A stretch of 64,000 nt of DNA, taken from NCBI GenBank assembly GCA_029961685.1, contig JARWKL010000006.1:19717276-19781275 (forward strand). The letters run 5' to 3'. Below the pieces are notes generated by a model. It worked only from the letters and a program-made list of their open reading frames with translations. It ran no database searches and was not told the DNA's origin. The position numbers were made by a program, and so were the translations under genes. Below are positions 35,352 through 48,781 of this stretch, one piece after another. Position 1 is the first letter of the stretch; each line of letters opens with the position of its first letter. This DNA is from Aristolochia californica (lineage: Eukaryota; Streptophyta; Magnoliopsida; Piperales; Aristolochiaceae).

Positions 35352-38300
35352 AATTTTATAGGAAAGGGACTTCTAACTAATCCCAACATGCTTTATGTGT
35401 GGTGGATGTGCATGCCACAAGCAAGTTGAGGATGCAAGTGGCCTAATGATCCAAAAATTAGGGGGAGTTGAAAAAGTCCAATTCTCATGTGGTTGGATAT
35501 TTACCAACCCACTTTTTGCTTATCCTTAAAAATCACTTTTTGCTTTTTGGAATTATCTCTCTCAGCATTTGTGCATTTCCATTTGGGATGTTCAAATTTT
35601 TTTTTTTTTTCGGGTCCAAAGTTGTGCTCTCCCATTTTTCCTCGTAAACAAAATAGATATAAGATCGCAACAAAACGAAAATTTTAGAGTTCATGTGTGC
35701 AAAAAAGTTTCGATAACCATAGATAATTATTTCAGGCACTAAAAATGAGCCCCAAAATCCATGTTTGGGAAATTCCACTAGTACAACCCCCTAAAAATAG
35801 CTTGGTGGAATTTTATAAGAAAGGGACTTCTAACTGATCCCAACATGCTTTAAGTGTGGTGGATGTGCATGCCACAAGCATGTTGAGGATGCAAGTGGCC
35901 TAATGATCAAAAAATTAGGGGGACTAGAAAAAATCAAATTCTCAAGTGGTTGGATATTTACCAACCCACTTTTTGCCTATCCTTAAAAATCACTTTTTGC
36001 TTTGTGGAATTATCTCTCTCAGCATTTGTGCATTTCAATTTGGGATGTTCAAATTTTTTTTTTTTGGGTCCAAACTTGTGCTCTCCCATTTTTCCTCGTA
36101 AACAAAATAGATATAAGATTGCCACCAAACGAAAATTTTAGAGTTCATGTGTGCAAAAAAAATTCGAAAACTATAGAGAATTATTTCGGGCACTACAAAT
36201 GAACCCCAAAATCCATGTTAGGGAAATTCCACTAGTACAACCCCCTAATAATAGCTTGGTGGAATTTTATAGGAAAGGGACTTCTAACTGATCCCAACAT
36301 GCTTTAAGTGTGGTGGATGTGCATGCCACATGCATGTTGAGTTTGCAAGTGGCCTAATGATCCAAAAATTAGGGGGAGTAGAAAAAATCAAATTCTCAAG
36401 TGGTTGGATATTTACCAACCCACTTTTTGCTTTTTGGAATTATCTCTCTCAGCATTTGTGCCTTTCCATTTGGGATGTTCAAATTTTTTTTTTTTTCGGG
36501 TCCAAACTTGTGCTCTCCCATTTTTCCTCGTAAACAAAAAAGATATAAGATCGCAACAAAACGAAAATTTTAGAGTTCATGTGTGCAAAAAAAATTCGAA
36601 AACTATAGAGAATTATTTCAGGCACTAAAAATGAGCCCCAAAATCCATGTTTGGGAAATTCCACTAGTACAACCCCCTAATAATAGCTTGGTGGAATTTT
36701 ATAGGAAAGGGACTTCTAACTAATCCCAACATGCTTTATGTGTGGTGGATGTGCATGCCACAAGCAAGTTGAGGATGCAAGTGGCCTAATGATCCAAAAA
36801 TTAGGGGGAGTTGAAAAAGTCCAATTCTCATGTGGTTGGATATTTACCAACCCACTTTTTGCTTATCCTTAAAAATCACTTTTTGCTTTTTGGAATTATC
36901 TCTCTCAGCATTTGTGCATTTCCATTTGGGATGTTCAAATTTTTTTTTTTTTTCGGGTCCAAAGTTGTGCTCTCCCATTTTTCCTCGTAAACAAAATAGA
37001 TATAAGATCGCAACAAAACGAAAATTTTAGAGTTCATGTGTGCAAAAAAGTTTCGATAACCATAGATAATTATTTCAGGCACTAAAAATGAGCCCCAAAA
37101 TCCATGTTTGGGAAATTCCACTAGTACAACCCCCTAAAAATAGCTTGGTGGAATTTTATAAGAAAGGGACTTCTAACTGATCCCAACATGCTTTAAGTGT
37201 GGTGGATGTGCATGCCACAAGCATGTTGAGGATGCAAGTGGCCTAATGATCAAAAAATTAGGGGGACTAGAAAAAATCAAATTCTCAAGTGGTTGGATAT
37301 TTACCAACCCACTTTTTGCCTATCCTTAAAAATCACTTTTTGCTTTGTGGAATTATCTCTCTCAGCATTTGTGCATTTCAATTTGGGATGTTCAAATTTT
37401 TTTTTTTTGGGTCCAAACTTGTGCTCTCCCATTTTTCCTCGTAAACAAAATAGATATAAGATTGCCACCAAACGAAAATTTTAGAGTTCATGTGTGCAAA
37501 AAAAATTCGAAAACTATAGAGAATTATTTCGGGCACTACAAATGAACCCCAAAATCCATGTTAGGGAAATTCCACTAGTACAACCCCCTAATAATAGCTT
37601 GGTGGAATTTTATAGGAAAGGGACTTCTAACTGATCCCAACATGCTTTAAGTGTGGTGGATGTGCATGCCACATGCATGTTGAGTTTGCAAGTGGCCTAA
37701 TGATCCAAAAATTAGGGGGAGTAGAAAAAATCAAATTCTCAAGTGGTTGGATATTTACCAACCCACTTTTTGCTTTTTGGAATTATCTCTCTCAGCATTT
37801 GTGCCTTTCCATTTGGGATGTTCAAATTTTTTTTTTTTTCGGGTCCAAACTTGTGCTCTCCCATTTTTCCTCGTAAACAAAAAAGATATAAGATCGCAAC
37901 AAAACGAAAATTTTAGAGTTCATGTGTGCAAAAAAAATTCGAAAACTATAGAGAATTATTTCAGGCACTAAAAATGAGCCCCAAAATCCATGTTTGGGAA
38001 ATTCCACTAGTACAACCCCCTAATAATAGCTTGGTGGAATTTTATAGGAAAGGGACTTCTAACTAATCCCAACATGCTTTATGTGTGGTGGATGTGCATG
38101 CCACAAGCAAGTTGAGGATGCAAGTGGCCTAATGATCCAAAAATTAGGGGGAGTTGAAAAAGTCCAATTCTCATGTGGTTGGATATTTACCAACCCACTT
38201 TTTGCTTATCCTTAAAAATCACTTTTTGCTTTTTGGAATTATCTCTCTCAGCATTTGTGCATTTCCATTTGGGATGTTCAAATTTTTTTTTTTTTTCGGG

Positions 38301-40291
38301 TCCAAAGTTGTGCTCTCCCATTTTTCCTCGTAAACAAAATAGATATAAGATCGCAACAAAACGAAAATTTTAGAGTTCATGTGTGCAAAAAAGTTTCGAT
38401 AACCATAGATAATTATTTCAGGCACTAAAAATGAGCCCCAAAATCCATGTTTGGGAAATTCCACTAGTACAACCCCCTAAAAATAGCTTGGTGGAATTTT
38501 ATAAGAAAGGGACTTCTAACTGATCCCAACATGCTTTAAGTGTGGTGGATGTGCATGCCACAAGCATGTTGAGGATGCAAGTGGCCTAATGATCAAAAAA
38601 TTAGGGGGACTAGAAAAAATCAAATTCTCAAGTGGTTGGATATTTACCAACCCACTTTTTGCCTATCCTTAAAAATCACTTTTTGCTTTGTGGAATTATC
38701 TCTCTCAGCATTTGTGCATTTCAATTTGGGATGTTCAAATTTTTTTTTTTTGGGTCCAAACTTGTGCTCTCCCATTTTTCCTCGTAAACAAAATAGATAT
38801 AAGATTGCCACCAAACGAAAATTTTAGAGTTCATGTGTGCAAAAAAAATTCGAAAACTATAGAGAATTATTTCGGGCACTACAAATGAACCCCAAAATCC
38901 ATGTTAGGGAAATTCCACTAGTACAACCCCCTAATAATAGCTTGGTGGAATTTTATAGGAAAGGGACTTCTAACTGATCCCAACATGCTTTAAGTGTGGT
39001 GGATGTGCATGCCACATGCATGTTGAGTTTGCAAGTGGCCTAATGATCCAAAAATTAGGGGGAGTAGAAAAAATCAAATTCTCAAGTGGTTGGATATTTA
39101 CCAACCCACTTTTTGCTTTTTGGAATTATCTCTCTCAGCATTTGTGCCTTTCCATTTGGGATGTTCAAATTTTTTTTTTTTTCGGGTCCAAACTTGTGCT
39201 CTCCCATTTTTCCTCGTAAACAAAAAAGATATAAGATCGCAACAAAACGAAAATTTTAGAGTTCATGTGTGCAAAAAAAATTCGAAAACTATAGAGAATT
39301 ATTTCAGGCACTAAAAATGAGCCCCAAAATCCATGTTTGGGAAATTCCACTAGTACAACCCCCTAATAATAGCTTGGTGGAATTTTATAGGAAAGGGACT
39401 TCTAACTAATCCCAACATGCTTTATGTGTGGTGGATGTGCATGCCACAAGCAAGTTGAGGATGCAAGTGGCCTAATGATCCAAAAATTAGGGGGAGTTGA
39501 AAAAGTCCAATTCTCATGTGGTTGGATATTTACCAACCCACTTTTTGCTTATCCTTAAAAATCACTTTTTGCTTTTTGGAATTATCTCTCTCAGCATTTG
39601 TGCATTTCCATTTGGGATGTTCAAATTTTTTTTTTTTTTCGGGTCCAAAGTTGTGCTCTCCCATTTTTCCTCGTAAACAAAATAGATATAAGATCGCAAC
39701 AAAACGAAAATTTTAGAGTTCATGTGTGCAAAAAAGTTTCGATAACCATAGATAATTATTTCAGGCACTAAAAATGAGCCCCAAAATCCATGTTTGGGAA
39801 ATTCCACTAGTACAACCCCCTAAAAATAGCTTGGTGGAATTTTATAAGAAAGGGACTTCTAACTGATCCCAACATGCTTTAAGTGTGGTGGATGTGCATG
39901 CCACAAGCATGTTGAGGATGCAAGTGGCCTAATGATCAAAAAATTAGGGGGACTAGAAAAAATCAAATTCTCAAGTGGTTGGATATTTACCAACCCACTT
40001 TTTGCCTATCCTTAAAAATCACTTTTTGCTTTGTGGAATTATCTCTCTCAGCATTTGTGCATTTCAATTTGGGATGTTCAAATTTTTTTTTTTTGGGTCC
40101 AAACTTGTGCTCTCCCATTTTTCCTCGTAAACAAAATAGATATAAGATTGCCACCAAACGAAAATTTTAGAGTTCATGTGTGCAAAAAAAATTCGAAAAC
40201 TATAGAGAATTATTTCGGGCACTACAAATGAACCCCAAAATCCATGTTAGGGAAATTCCACTAGTACAACCCCCTAATAATAGCTTGGTGG

Positions 40292-40723
40292 AATTTTATA
40301 GGAAAGGGACTTCTAACTGATCCCAACATGCGTTAAGTGTGGTGGATGTGCATGCCACATGCATGTTGAGTTTGCAAGTGGCCTAATGATCCAAAAATTA
40401 GGGGGAGTAGAAAAAATCAAATTCTCAAGTGGTTGGATATTTACCAACCCACTTTTTGCTTTTTGGAATTATCTCTCTCAGCATTTGTGCCTTTCCATTT
40501 GGGATGTTCAAATTTTTTTTTTTTTCGGGTCCAAACTTGTGCTCTCCCATTTTTCCTCGTAAACAAAAAAGATATAAGATCGCAACAAAACGAAAATTTT
40601 AGAGTTCATGTGTGCAAAAAAAATTCGAAAACTATAGAGAATTATTTCAGGCACTAAAAATGAGCCCCAAAATCCATGTTTGGGAAATTCCACTAGTACA
40701 ACCCCCTAATAATAGCTTGGTGG
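40292..40723. repeat. Variant B monomer, T-to-G at 40332
   Basis: It has CATGCGTTAAG in place of CATGCTTTAAG, adding a CpG. This is the first of three occurrences spaced 4029 bp apart. Confidence 0.92.
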
Positions 40724-43700
40724 AATTTTATAGGAAAGGGACTTCTAACTAATCCCAACATGCTTTATGTGTGGTGGATGTGCATGCCACAAGCAAGTTG
40801 AGGATGCAAGTGGCCTAATGATCCAAAAATTAGGGGGAGTTGAAAAAGTCCAATTCTCATGTGGTTGGATATTTACCAACCCACTTTTTGCTTATCCTTA
40901 AAAATCACTTTTTGCTTTTTGGAATTATCTCTCTCAGCATTTGTGCATTTCCATTTGGGATGTTCAAATTTTTTTTTTTTTTCGGGTCCAAAGTTGTGCT
41001 CTCCCATTTTTCCTCGTAAACAAAATAGATATAAGATCGCAACAAAACGAAAATTTTAGAGTTCATGTGTGCAAAAAAGTTTCGATAACCATAGATAATT
41101 ATTTCAGGCACTAAAAATGAGCCCCAAAATCCATGTTTGGGAAATTCCACTAGTACAACCCCCTAAAAATAGCTTGGTGGAATTTTATAAGAAAGGGACT
41201 TCTAACTGATCCCAACATGCTTTAAGTGTGGTGGATGTGCATGCCACAAGCATGTTGAGGATGCAAGTGGCCTAATGATCAAAAAATTAGGGGGACTAGA
41301 AAAAATCAAATTCTCAAGTGGTTGGATATTTACCAACCCACTTTTTGCCTATCCTTAAAAATCACTTTTTGCTTTGTGGAATTATCTCTCTCAGCATTTG
41401 TGCATTTCAATTTGGGATGTTCAAATTTTTTTTTTTTGGGTCCAAACTTGTGCTCTCCCATTTTTCCTCGTAAACAAAATAGATATAAGATTGCCACCAA
41501 ACGAAAATTTTAGAGTTCATGTGTGCAAAAAAAATTCGAAAACTATAGAGAATTATTTCGGGCACTACAAATGAACCCCAAAATCCATGTTAGGGAAATT
41601 CCACTAGTACAACCCCCTAATAATAGCTTGGTGGAATTTTATAGGAAAGGGACTTCTAACTGATCCCAACATGCTTTAAGTGTGGTGGATGTGCATGCCA
41701 CATGCATGTTGAGTTTGCAAGTGGCCTAATGATCCAAAAATTAGGGGGAGTAGAAAAAATCAAATTCTCAAGTGGTTGGATATTTACCAACCCACTTTTT
41801 GCTTTTTGGAATTATCTCTCTCAGCATTTGTGCCTTTCCATTTGGGATGTTCAAATTTTTTTTTTTTTCGGGTCCAAACTTGTGCTCTCCCATTTTTCCT
41901 CGTAAACAAAAAAGATATAAGATCGCAACAAAACGAAAATTTTAGAGTTCATGTGTGCAAAAAAAATTCGAAAACTATAGAGAATTATTTCAGGCACTAA
42001 AAATGAGCCCCAAAATCCATGTTTGGGAAATTCCACTAGTACAACCCCCTAATAATAGCTTGGTGGAATTTTATAGGAAAGGGACTTCTAACTAATCCCA
42101 ACATGCTTTATGTGTGGTGGATGTGCATGCCACAAGCAAGTTGAGGATGCAAGTGGCCTAATGATCCAAAAATTAGGGGGAGTTGAAAAAGTCCAATTCT
42201 CATGTGGTTGGATATTTACCAACCCACTTTTTGCTTATCCTTAAAAATCACTTTTTGCTTTTTGGAATTATCTCTCTCAGCATTTGTGCATTTCCATTTG
42301 GGATGTTCAAATTTTTTTTTTTTTTCGGGTCCAAAGTTGTGCTCTCCCATTTTTCCTCGTAAACAAAATAGATATAAGATCGCAACAAAACGAAAATTTT
42401 AGAGTTCATGTGTGCAAAAAAGTTTCGATAACCATAGATAATTATTTCAGGCACTAAAAATGAGCCCCAAAATCCATGTTTGGGAAATTCCACTAGTACA
42501 ACCCCCTAAAAATAGCTTGGTGGAATTTTATAAGAAAGGGACTTCTAACTGATCCCAACATGCTTTAAGTGTGGTGGATGTGCATGCCACAAGCATGTTG
42601 AGGATGCAAGTGGCCTAATGATCAAAAAATTAGGGGGACTAGAAAAAATCAAATTCTCAAGTGGTTGGATATTTACCAACCCACTTTTTGCCTATCCTTA
42701 AAAATCACTTTTTGCTTTGTGGAATTATCTCTCTCAGCATTTGTGCATTTCAATTTGGGATGTTCAAATTTTTTTTTTTTGGGTCCAAACTTGTGCTCTC
42801 CCATTTTTCCTCGTAAACAAAATAGATATAAGATTGCCACCAAACGAAAATTTTAGAGTTCATGTGTGCAAAAAAAATTCGAAAACTATAGAGAATTATT
42901 TCGGGCACTACAAATGAACCCCAAAATCCATGTTAGGGAAATTCCACTAGTACAACCCCCTAATAATAGCTTGGTGGAATTTTATAGGAAAGGGACTTCT
43001 AACTGATCCCAACATGCTTTAAGTGTGGTGGATGTGCATGCCACATGCATGTTGAGTTTGCAAGTGGCCTAATGATCCAAAAATTAGGGGGAGTAGAAAA
43101 AATCAAATTCTCAAGTGGTTGGATATTTACCAACCCACTTTTTGCTTTTTGGAATTATCTCTCTCAGCATTTGTGCCTTTCCATTTGGGATGTTCAAATT
43201 TTTTTTTTTTTCGGGTCCAAACTTGTGCTCTCCCATTTTTCCTCGTAAACAAAAAAGATATAAGATCGCAACAAAACGAAAATTTTAGAGTTCATGTGTG
43301 CAAAAAAAATTCGAAAACTATAGAGAATTATTTCAGGCACTAAAAATGAGCCCCAAAATCCATGTTTGGGAAATTCCACTAGTACAACCCCCTAATAATA
43401 GCTTGGTGGAATTTTATAGGAAAGGGACTTCTAACTAATCCCAACATGCTTTATGTGTGGTGGATGTGCATGCCACAAGCAAGTTGAGGATGCAAGTGGC
43501 CTAATGATCCAAAAATTAGGGGGAGTTGAAAAAGTCCAATTCTCATGTGGTTGGATATTTACCAACCCACTTTTTGCTTATCCTTAAAAATCACTTTTTG
43601 CTTTTTGGAATTATCTCTCTCAGCATTTGTGCATTTCCATTTGGGATGTTCAAATTTTTTTTTTTTTTCGGGTCCAAAGTTGTGCTCTCCCATTTTTCCT

Positions 43701-44320
43701 CGTAAACAAAATAGATATAAGATCGCAACAAAACGAAAATTTTAGAGTTCATGTGTGCAAAAAAGTTTCGATAACCATAGATAATTATTTCAGGCACTAA
43801 AAATGAGCCCCAAAATCCATGTTTGGGAAATTCCACTAGTACAACCCCCTAAAAATAGCTTGGTGGAATTTTATAAGAAAGGGACTTCTAACTGATCCCA
43901 ACATGCTTTAAGTGTGGTGGATGTGCATGCCACAAGCATGTTGAGGATGCAAGTGGCCTAATGATCAAAAAATTAGGGGGACTAGAAAAAATCAAATTCT
44001 CAAGTGGTTGGATATTTACCAACCCACTTTTTGCCTATCCTTAAAAATCACTTTTTGCTTTGTGGAATTATCTCTCTCAGCATTTGTGCATTTCAATTTG
44101 GGATGTTCAAATTTTTTTTTTTTGGGTCCAAACTTGTGCTCTCCCATTTTTCCTCGTAAACAAAATAGATATAAGATTGCCACCAAACGAAAATTTTAGA
44201 GTTCATGTGTGCAAAAAAAATTCGAAAACTATAGAGAATTATTTCGGGCACTACAAATGAACCCCAAAATCCATGTTAGGGAAATTCCACTAGTACAACC
44301 CCCTAATAATAGCTTGGTGG

Positions 44321-44752
44321 AATTTTATAGGAAAGGGACTTCTAACTGATCCCAACATGCGTTAAGTGTGGTGGATGTGCATGCCACATGCATGTTGAGT
44401 TTGCAAGTGGCCTAATGATCCAAAAATTAGGGGGAGTAGAAAAAATCAAATTCTCAAGTGGTTGGATATTTACCAACCCACTTTTTGCTTTTTGGAATTA
44501 TCTCTCTCAGCATTTGTGCCTTTCCATTTGGGATGTTCAAATTTTTTTTTTTTTCGGGTCCAAACTTGTGCTCTCCCATTTTTCCTCGTAAACAAAAAAG
44601 ATATAAGATCGCAACAAAACGAAAATTTTAGAGTTCATGTGTGCAAAAAAAATTCGAAAACTATAGAGAATTATTTCAGGCACTAAAAATGAGCCCCAAA
44701 ATCCATGTTTGGGAAATTCCACTAGTACAACCCCCTAATAATAGCTTGGTGG
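44321..44752. repeat. Variant B monomer, T-to-G at 44361
   Basis: This is the second CATGCGTTAAG copy, exactly three HORs (4029 bp) after the first. The two intervening B monomers are standard. Confidence 0.92.
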
Positions 44753-47700
44753 AATTTTATAGGAAAGGGACTTCTAACTAATCCCAACATGCTTTATGTG
44801 TGGTGGATGTGCATGCCACAAGCAAGTTGAGGATGCAAGTGGCCTAATGATCCAAAAATTAGGGGGAGTTGAAAAAGTCCAATTCTCATGTGGTTGGATA
44901 TTTACCAACCCACTTTTTGCTTATCCTTAAAAATCACTTTTTGCTTTTTGGAATTATCTCTCTCAGCATTTGTGCATTTCCATTTGGGATGTTCAAATTT
45001 TTTTTTTTTTTCGGGTCCAAAGTTGTGCTCTCCCATTTTTCCTCGTAAACAAAATAGATATAAGATCGCAACAAAACGAAAATTTTAGAGTTCATGTGTG
45101 CAAAAAAGTTTCGATAACCATAGATAATTATTTCAGGCACTAAAAATGAGCCCCAAAATCCATGTTTGGGAAATTCCACTAGTACAACCCCCTAAAAATA
45201 GCTTGGTGGAATTTTATAAGAAAGGGACTTCTAACTGATCCCAACATGCTTTAAGTGTGGTGGATGTGCATGCCACAAGCATGTTGAGGATGCAAGTGGC
45301 CTAATGATCAAAAAATTAGGGGGACTAGAAAAAATCAAATTCTCAAGTGGTTGGATATTTACCAACCCACTTTTTGCCTATCCTTAAAAATCACTTTTTG
45401 CTTTGTGGAATTATCTCTCTCAGCATTTGTGCATTTCAATTTGGGATGTTCAAATTTTTTTTTTTTGGGTCCAAACTTGTGCTCTCCCATTTTTCCTCGT
45501 AAACAAAATAGATATAAGATTGCCACCAAACGAAAATTTTAGAGTTCATGTGTGCAAAAAAAATTCGAAAACTATAGAGAATTATTTCGGGCACTACAAA
45601 TGAACCCCAAAATCCATGTTAGGGAAATTCCACTAGTACAACCCCCTAATAATAGCTTGGTGGAATTTTATAGGAAAGGGACTTCTAACTGATCCCAACA
45701 TGCTTTAAGTGTGGTGGATGTGCATGCCACATGCATGTTGAGTTTGCAAGTGGCCTAATGATCCAAAAATTAGGGGGAGTAGAAAAAATCAAATTCTCAA
45801 GTGGTTGGATATTTACCAACCCACTTTTTGCTTTTTGGAATTATCTCTCTCAGCATTTGTGCCTTTCCATTTGGGATGTTCAAATTTTTTTTTTTTTCGG
45901 GTCCAAACTTGTGCTCTCCCATTTTTCCTCGTAAACAAAAAAGATATAAGATCGCAACAAAACGAAAATTTTAGAGTTCATGTGTGCAAAAAAAATTCGA
46001 AAACTATAGAGAATTATTTCAGGCACTAAAAATGAGCCCCAAAATCCATGTTTGGGAAATTCCACTAGTACAACCCCCTAATAATAGCTTGGTGGAATTT
46101 TATAGGAAAGGGACTTCTAACTAATCCCAACATGCTTTATGTGTGGTGGATGTGCATGCCACAAGCAAGTTGAGGATGCAAGTGGCCTAATGATCCAAAA
46201 ATTAGGGGGAGTTGAAAAAGTCCAATTCTCATGTGGTTGGATATTTACCAACCCACTTTTTGCTTATCCTTAAAAATCACTTTTTGCTTTTTGGAATTAT
46301 CTCTCTCAGCATTTGTGCATTTCCATTTGGGATGTTCAAATTTTTTTTTTTTTTCGGGTCCAAAGTTGTGCTCTCCCATTTTTCCTCGTAAACAAAATAG
46401 ATATAAGATCGCAACAAAACGAAAATTTTAGAGTTCATGTGTGCAAAAAAGTTTCGATAACCATAGATAATTATTTCAGGCACTAAAAATGAGCCCCAAA
46501 ATCCATGTTTGGGAAATTCCACTAGTACAACCCCCTAAAAATAGCTTGGTGGAATTTTATAAGAAAGGGACTTCTAACTGATCCCAACATGCTTTAAGTG
46601 TGGTGGATGTGCATGCCACAAGCATGTTGAGGATGCAAGTGGCCTAATGATCAAAAAATTAGGGGGACTAGAAAAAATCAAATTCTCAAGTGGTTGGATA
46701 TTTACCAACCCACTTTTTGCCTATCCTTAAAAATCACTTTTTGCTTTGTGGAATTATCTCTCTCAGCATTTGTGCATTTCAATTTGGGATGTTCAAATTT
46801 TTTTTTTTTGGGTCCAAACTTGTGCTCTCCCATTTTTCCTCGTAAACAAAATAGATATAAGATTGCCACCAAACGAAAATTTTAGAGTTCATGTGTGCAA
46901 AAAAAATTCGAAAACTATAGAGAATTATTTCGGGCACTACAAATGAACCCCAAAATCCATGTTAGGGAAATTCCACTAGTACAACCCCCTAATAATAGCT
47001 TGGTGGAATTTTATAGGAAAGGGACTTCTAACTGATCCCAACATGCTTTAAGTGTGGTGGATGTGCATGCCACATGCATGTTGAGTTTGCAAGTGGCCTA
47101 ATGATCCAAAAATTAGGGGGAGTAGAAAAAATCAAATTCTCAAGTGGTTGGATATTTACCAACCCACTTTTTGCTTTTTGGAATTATCTCTCTCAGCATT
47201 TGTGCCTTTCCATTTGGGATGTTCAAATTTTTTTTTTTTTCGGGTCCAAACTTGTGCTCTCCCATTTTTCCTCGTAAACAAAAAAGATATAAGATCGCAA
47301 CAAAACGAAAATTTTAGAGTTCATGTGTGCAAAAAAAATTCGAAAACTATAGAGAATTATTTCAGGCACTAAAAATGAGCCCCAAAATCCATGTTTGGGA
47401 AATTCCACTAGTACAACCCCCTAATAATAGCTTGGTGGAATTTTATAGGAAAGGGACTTCTAACTAATCCCAACATGCTTTATGTGTGGTGGATGTGCAT
47501 GCCACAAGCAAGTTGAGGATGCAAGTGGCCTAATGATCCAAAAATTAGGGGGAGTTGAAAAAGTCCAATTCTCATGTGGTTGGATATTTACCAACCCACT
47601 TTTTGCTTATCCTTAAAAATCACTTTTTGCTTTTTGGAATTATCTCTCTCAGCATTTGTGCATTTCCATTTGGGATGTTCAAATTTTTTTTTTTTTTCGG

Positions 47701-48349
47701 GTCCAAAGTTGTGCTCTCCCATTTTTCCTCGTAAACAAAATAGATATAAGATCGCAACAAAACGAAAATTTTAGAGTTCATGTGTGCAAAAAAGTTTCGA
47801 TAACCATAGATAATTATTTCAGGCACTAAAAATGAGCCCCAAAATCCATGTTTGGGAAATTCCACTAGTACAACCCCCTAAAAATAGCTTGGTGGAATTT
47901 TATAAGAAAGGGACTTCTAACTGATCCCAACATGCTTTAAGTGTGGTGGATGTGCATGCCACAAGCATGTTGAGGATGCAAGTGGCCTAATGATCAAAAA
48001 ATTAGGGGGACTAGAAAAAATCAAATTCTCAAGTGGTTGGATATTTACCAACCCACTTTTTGCCTATCCTTAAAAATCACTTTTTGCTTTGTGGAATTAT
48101 CTCTCTCAGCATTTGTGCATTTCAATTTGGGATGTTCAAATTTTTTTTTTTTGGGTCCAAACTTGTGCTCTCCCATTTTTCCTCGTAAACAAAATAGATA
48201 TAAGATTGCCACCAAACGAAAATTTTAGAGTTCATGTGTGCAAAAAAAATTCGAAAACTATAGAGAATTATTTCGGGCACTACAAATGAACCCCAAAATC
48301 CATGTTAGGGAAATTCCACTAGTACAACCCCCTAATAATAGCTTGGTGG

Positions 48350-48781
48350 AATTTTATAGGAAAGGGACTTCTAACTGATCCCAACATGCGTTAAGTGTGG
48401 TGGATGTGCATGCCACATGCATGTTGAGTTTGCAAGTGGCCTAATGATCCAAAAATTAGGGGGAGTAGAAAAAATCAAATTCTCAAGTGGTTGGATATTT
48501 ACCAACCCACTTTTTGCTTTTTGGAATTATCTCTCTCAGCATTTGTGCCTTTCCATTTGGGATGTTCAAATTTTTTTTTTTTTCGGGTCCAAACTTGTGC
48601 TCTCCCATTTTTCCTCGTAAACAAAAAAGATATAAGATCGCAACAAAACGAAAATTTTAGAGTTCATGTGTGCAAAAAAAATTCGAAAACTATAGAGAAT
48701 TATTTCAGGCACTAAAAATGAGCCCCAAAATCCATGTTTGGGAAATTCCACTAGTACAACCCCCTAATAATAGCTTGGTGG
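48350..48781. repeat. Variant B monomer, T-to-G at 48390
   Basis: This is the third CATGCGTTAAG copy, again 4029 bp further. The expected next position at 52419 has the standard base, as does 36303 upstream. Confidence 0.92.
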
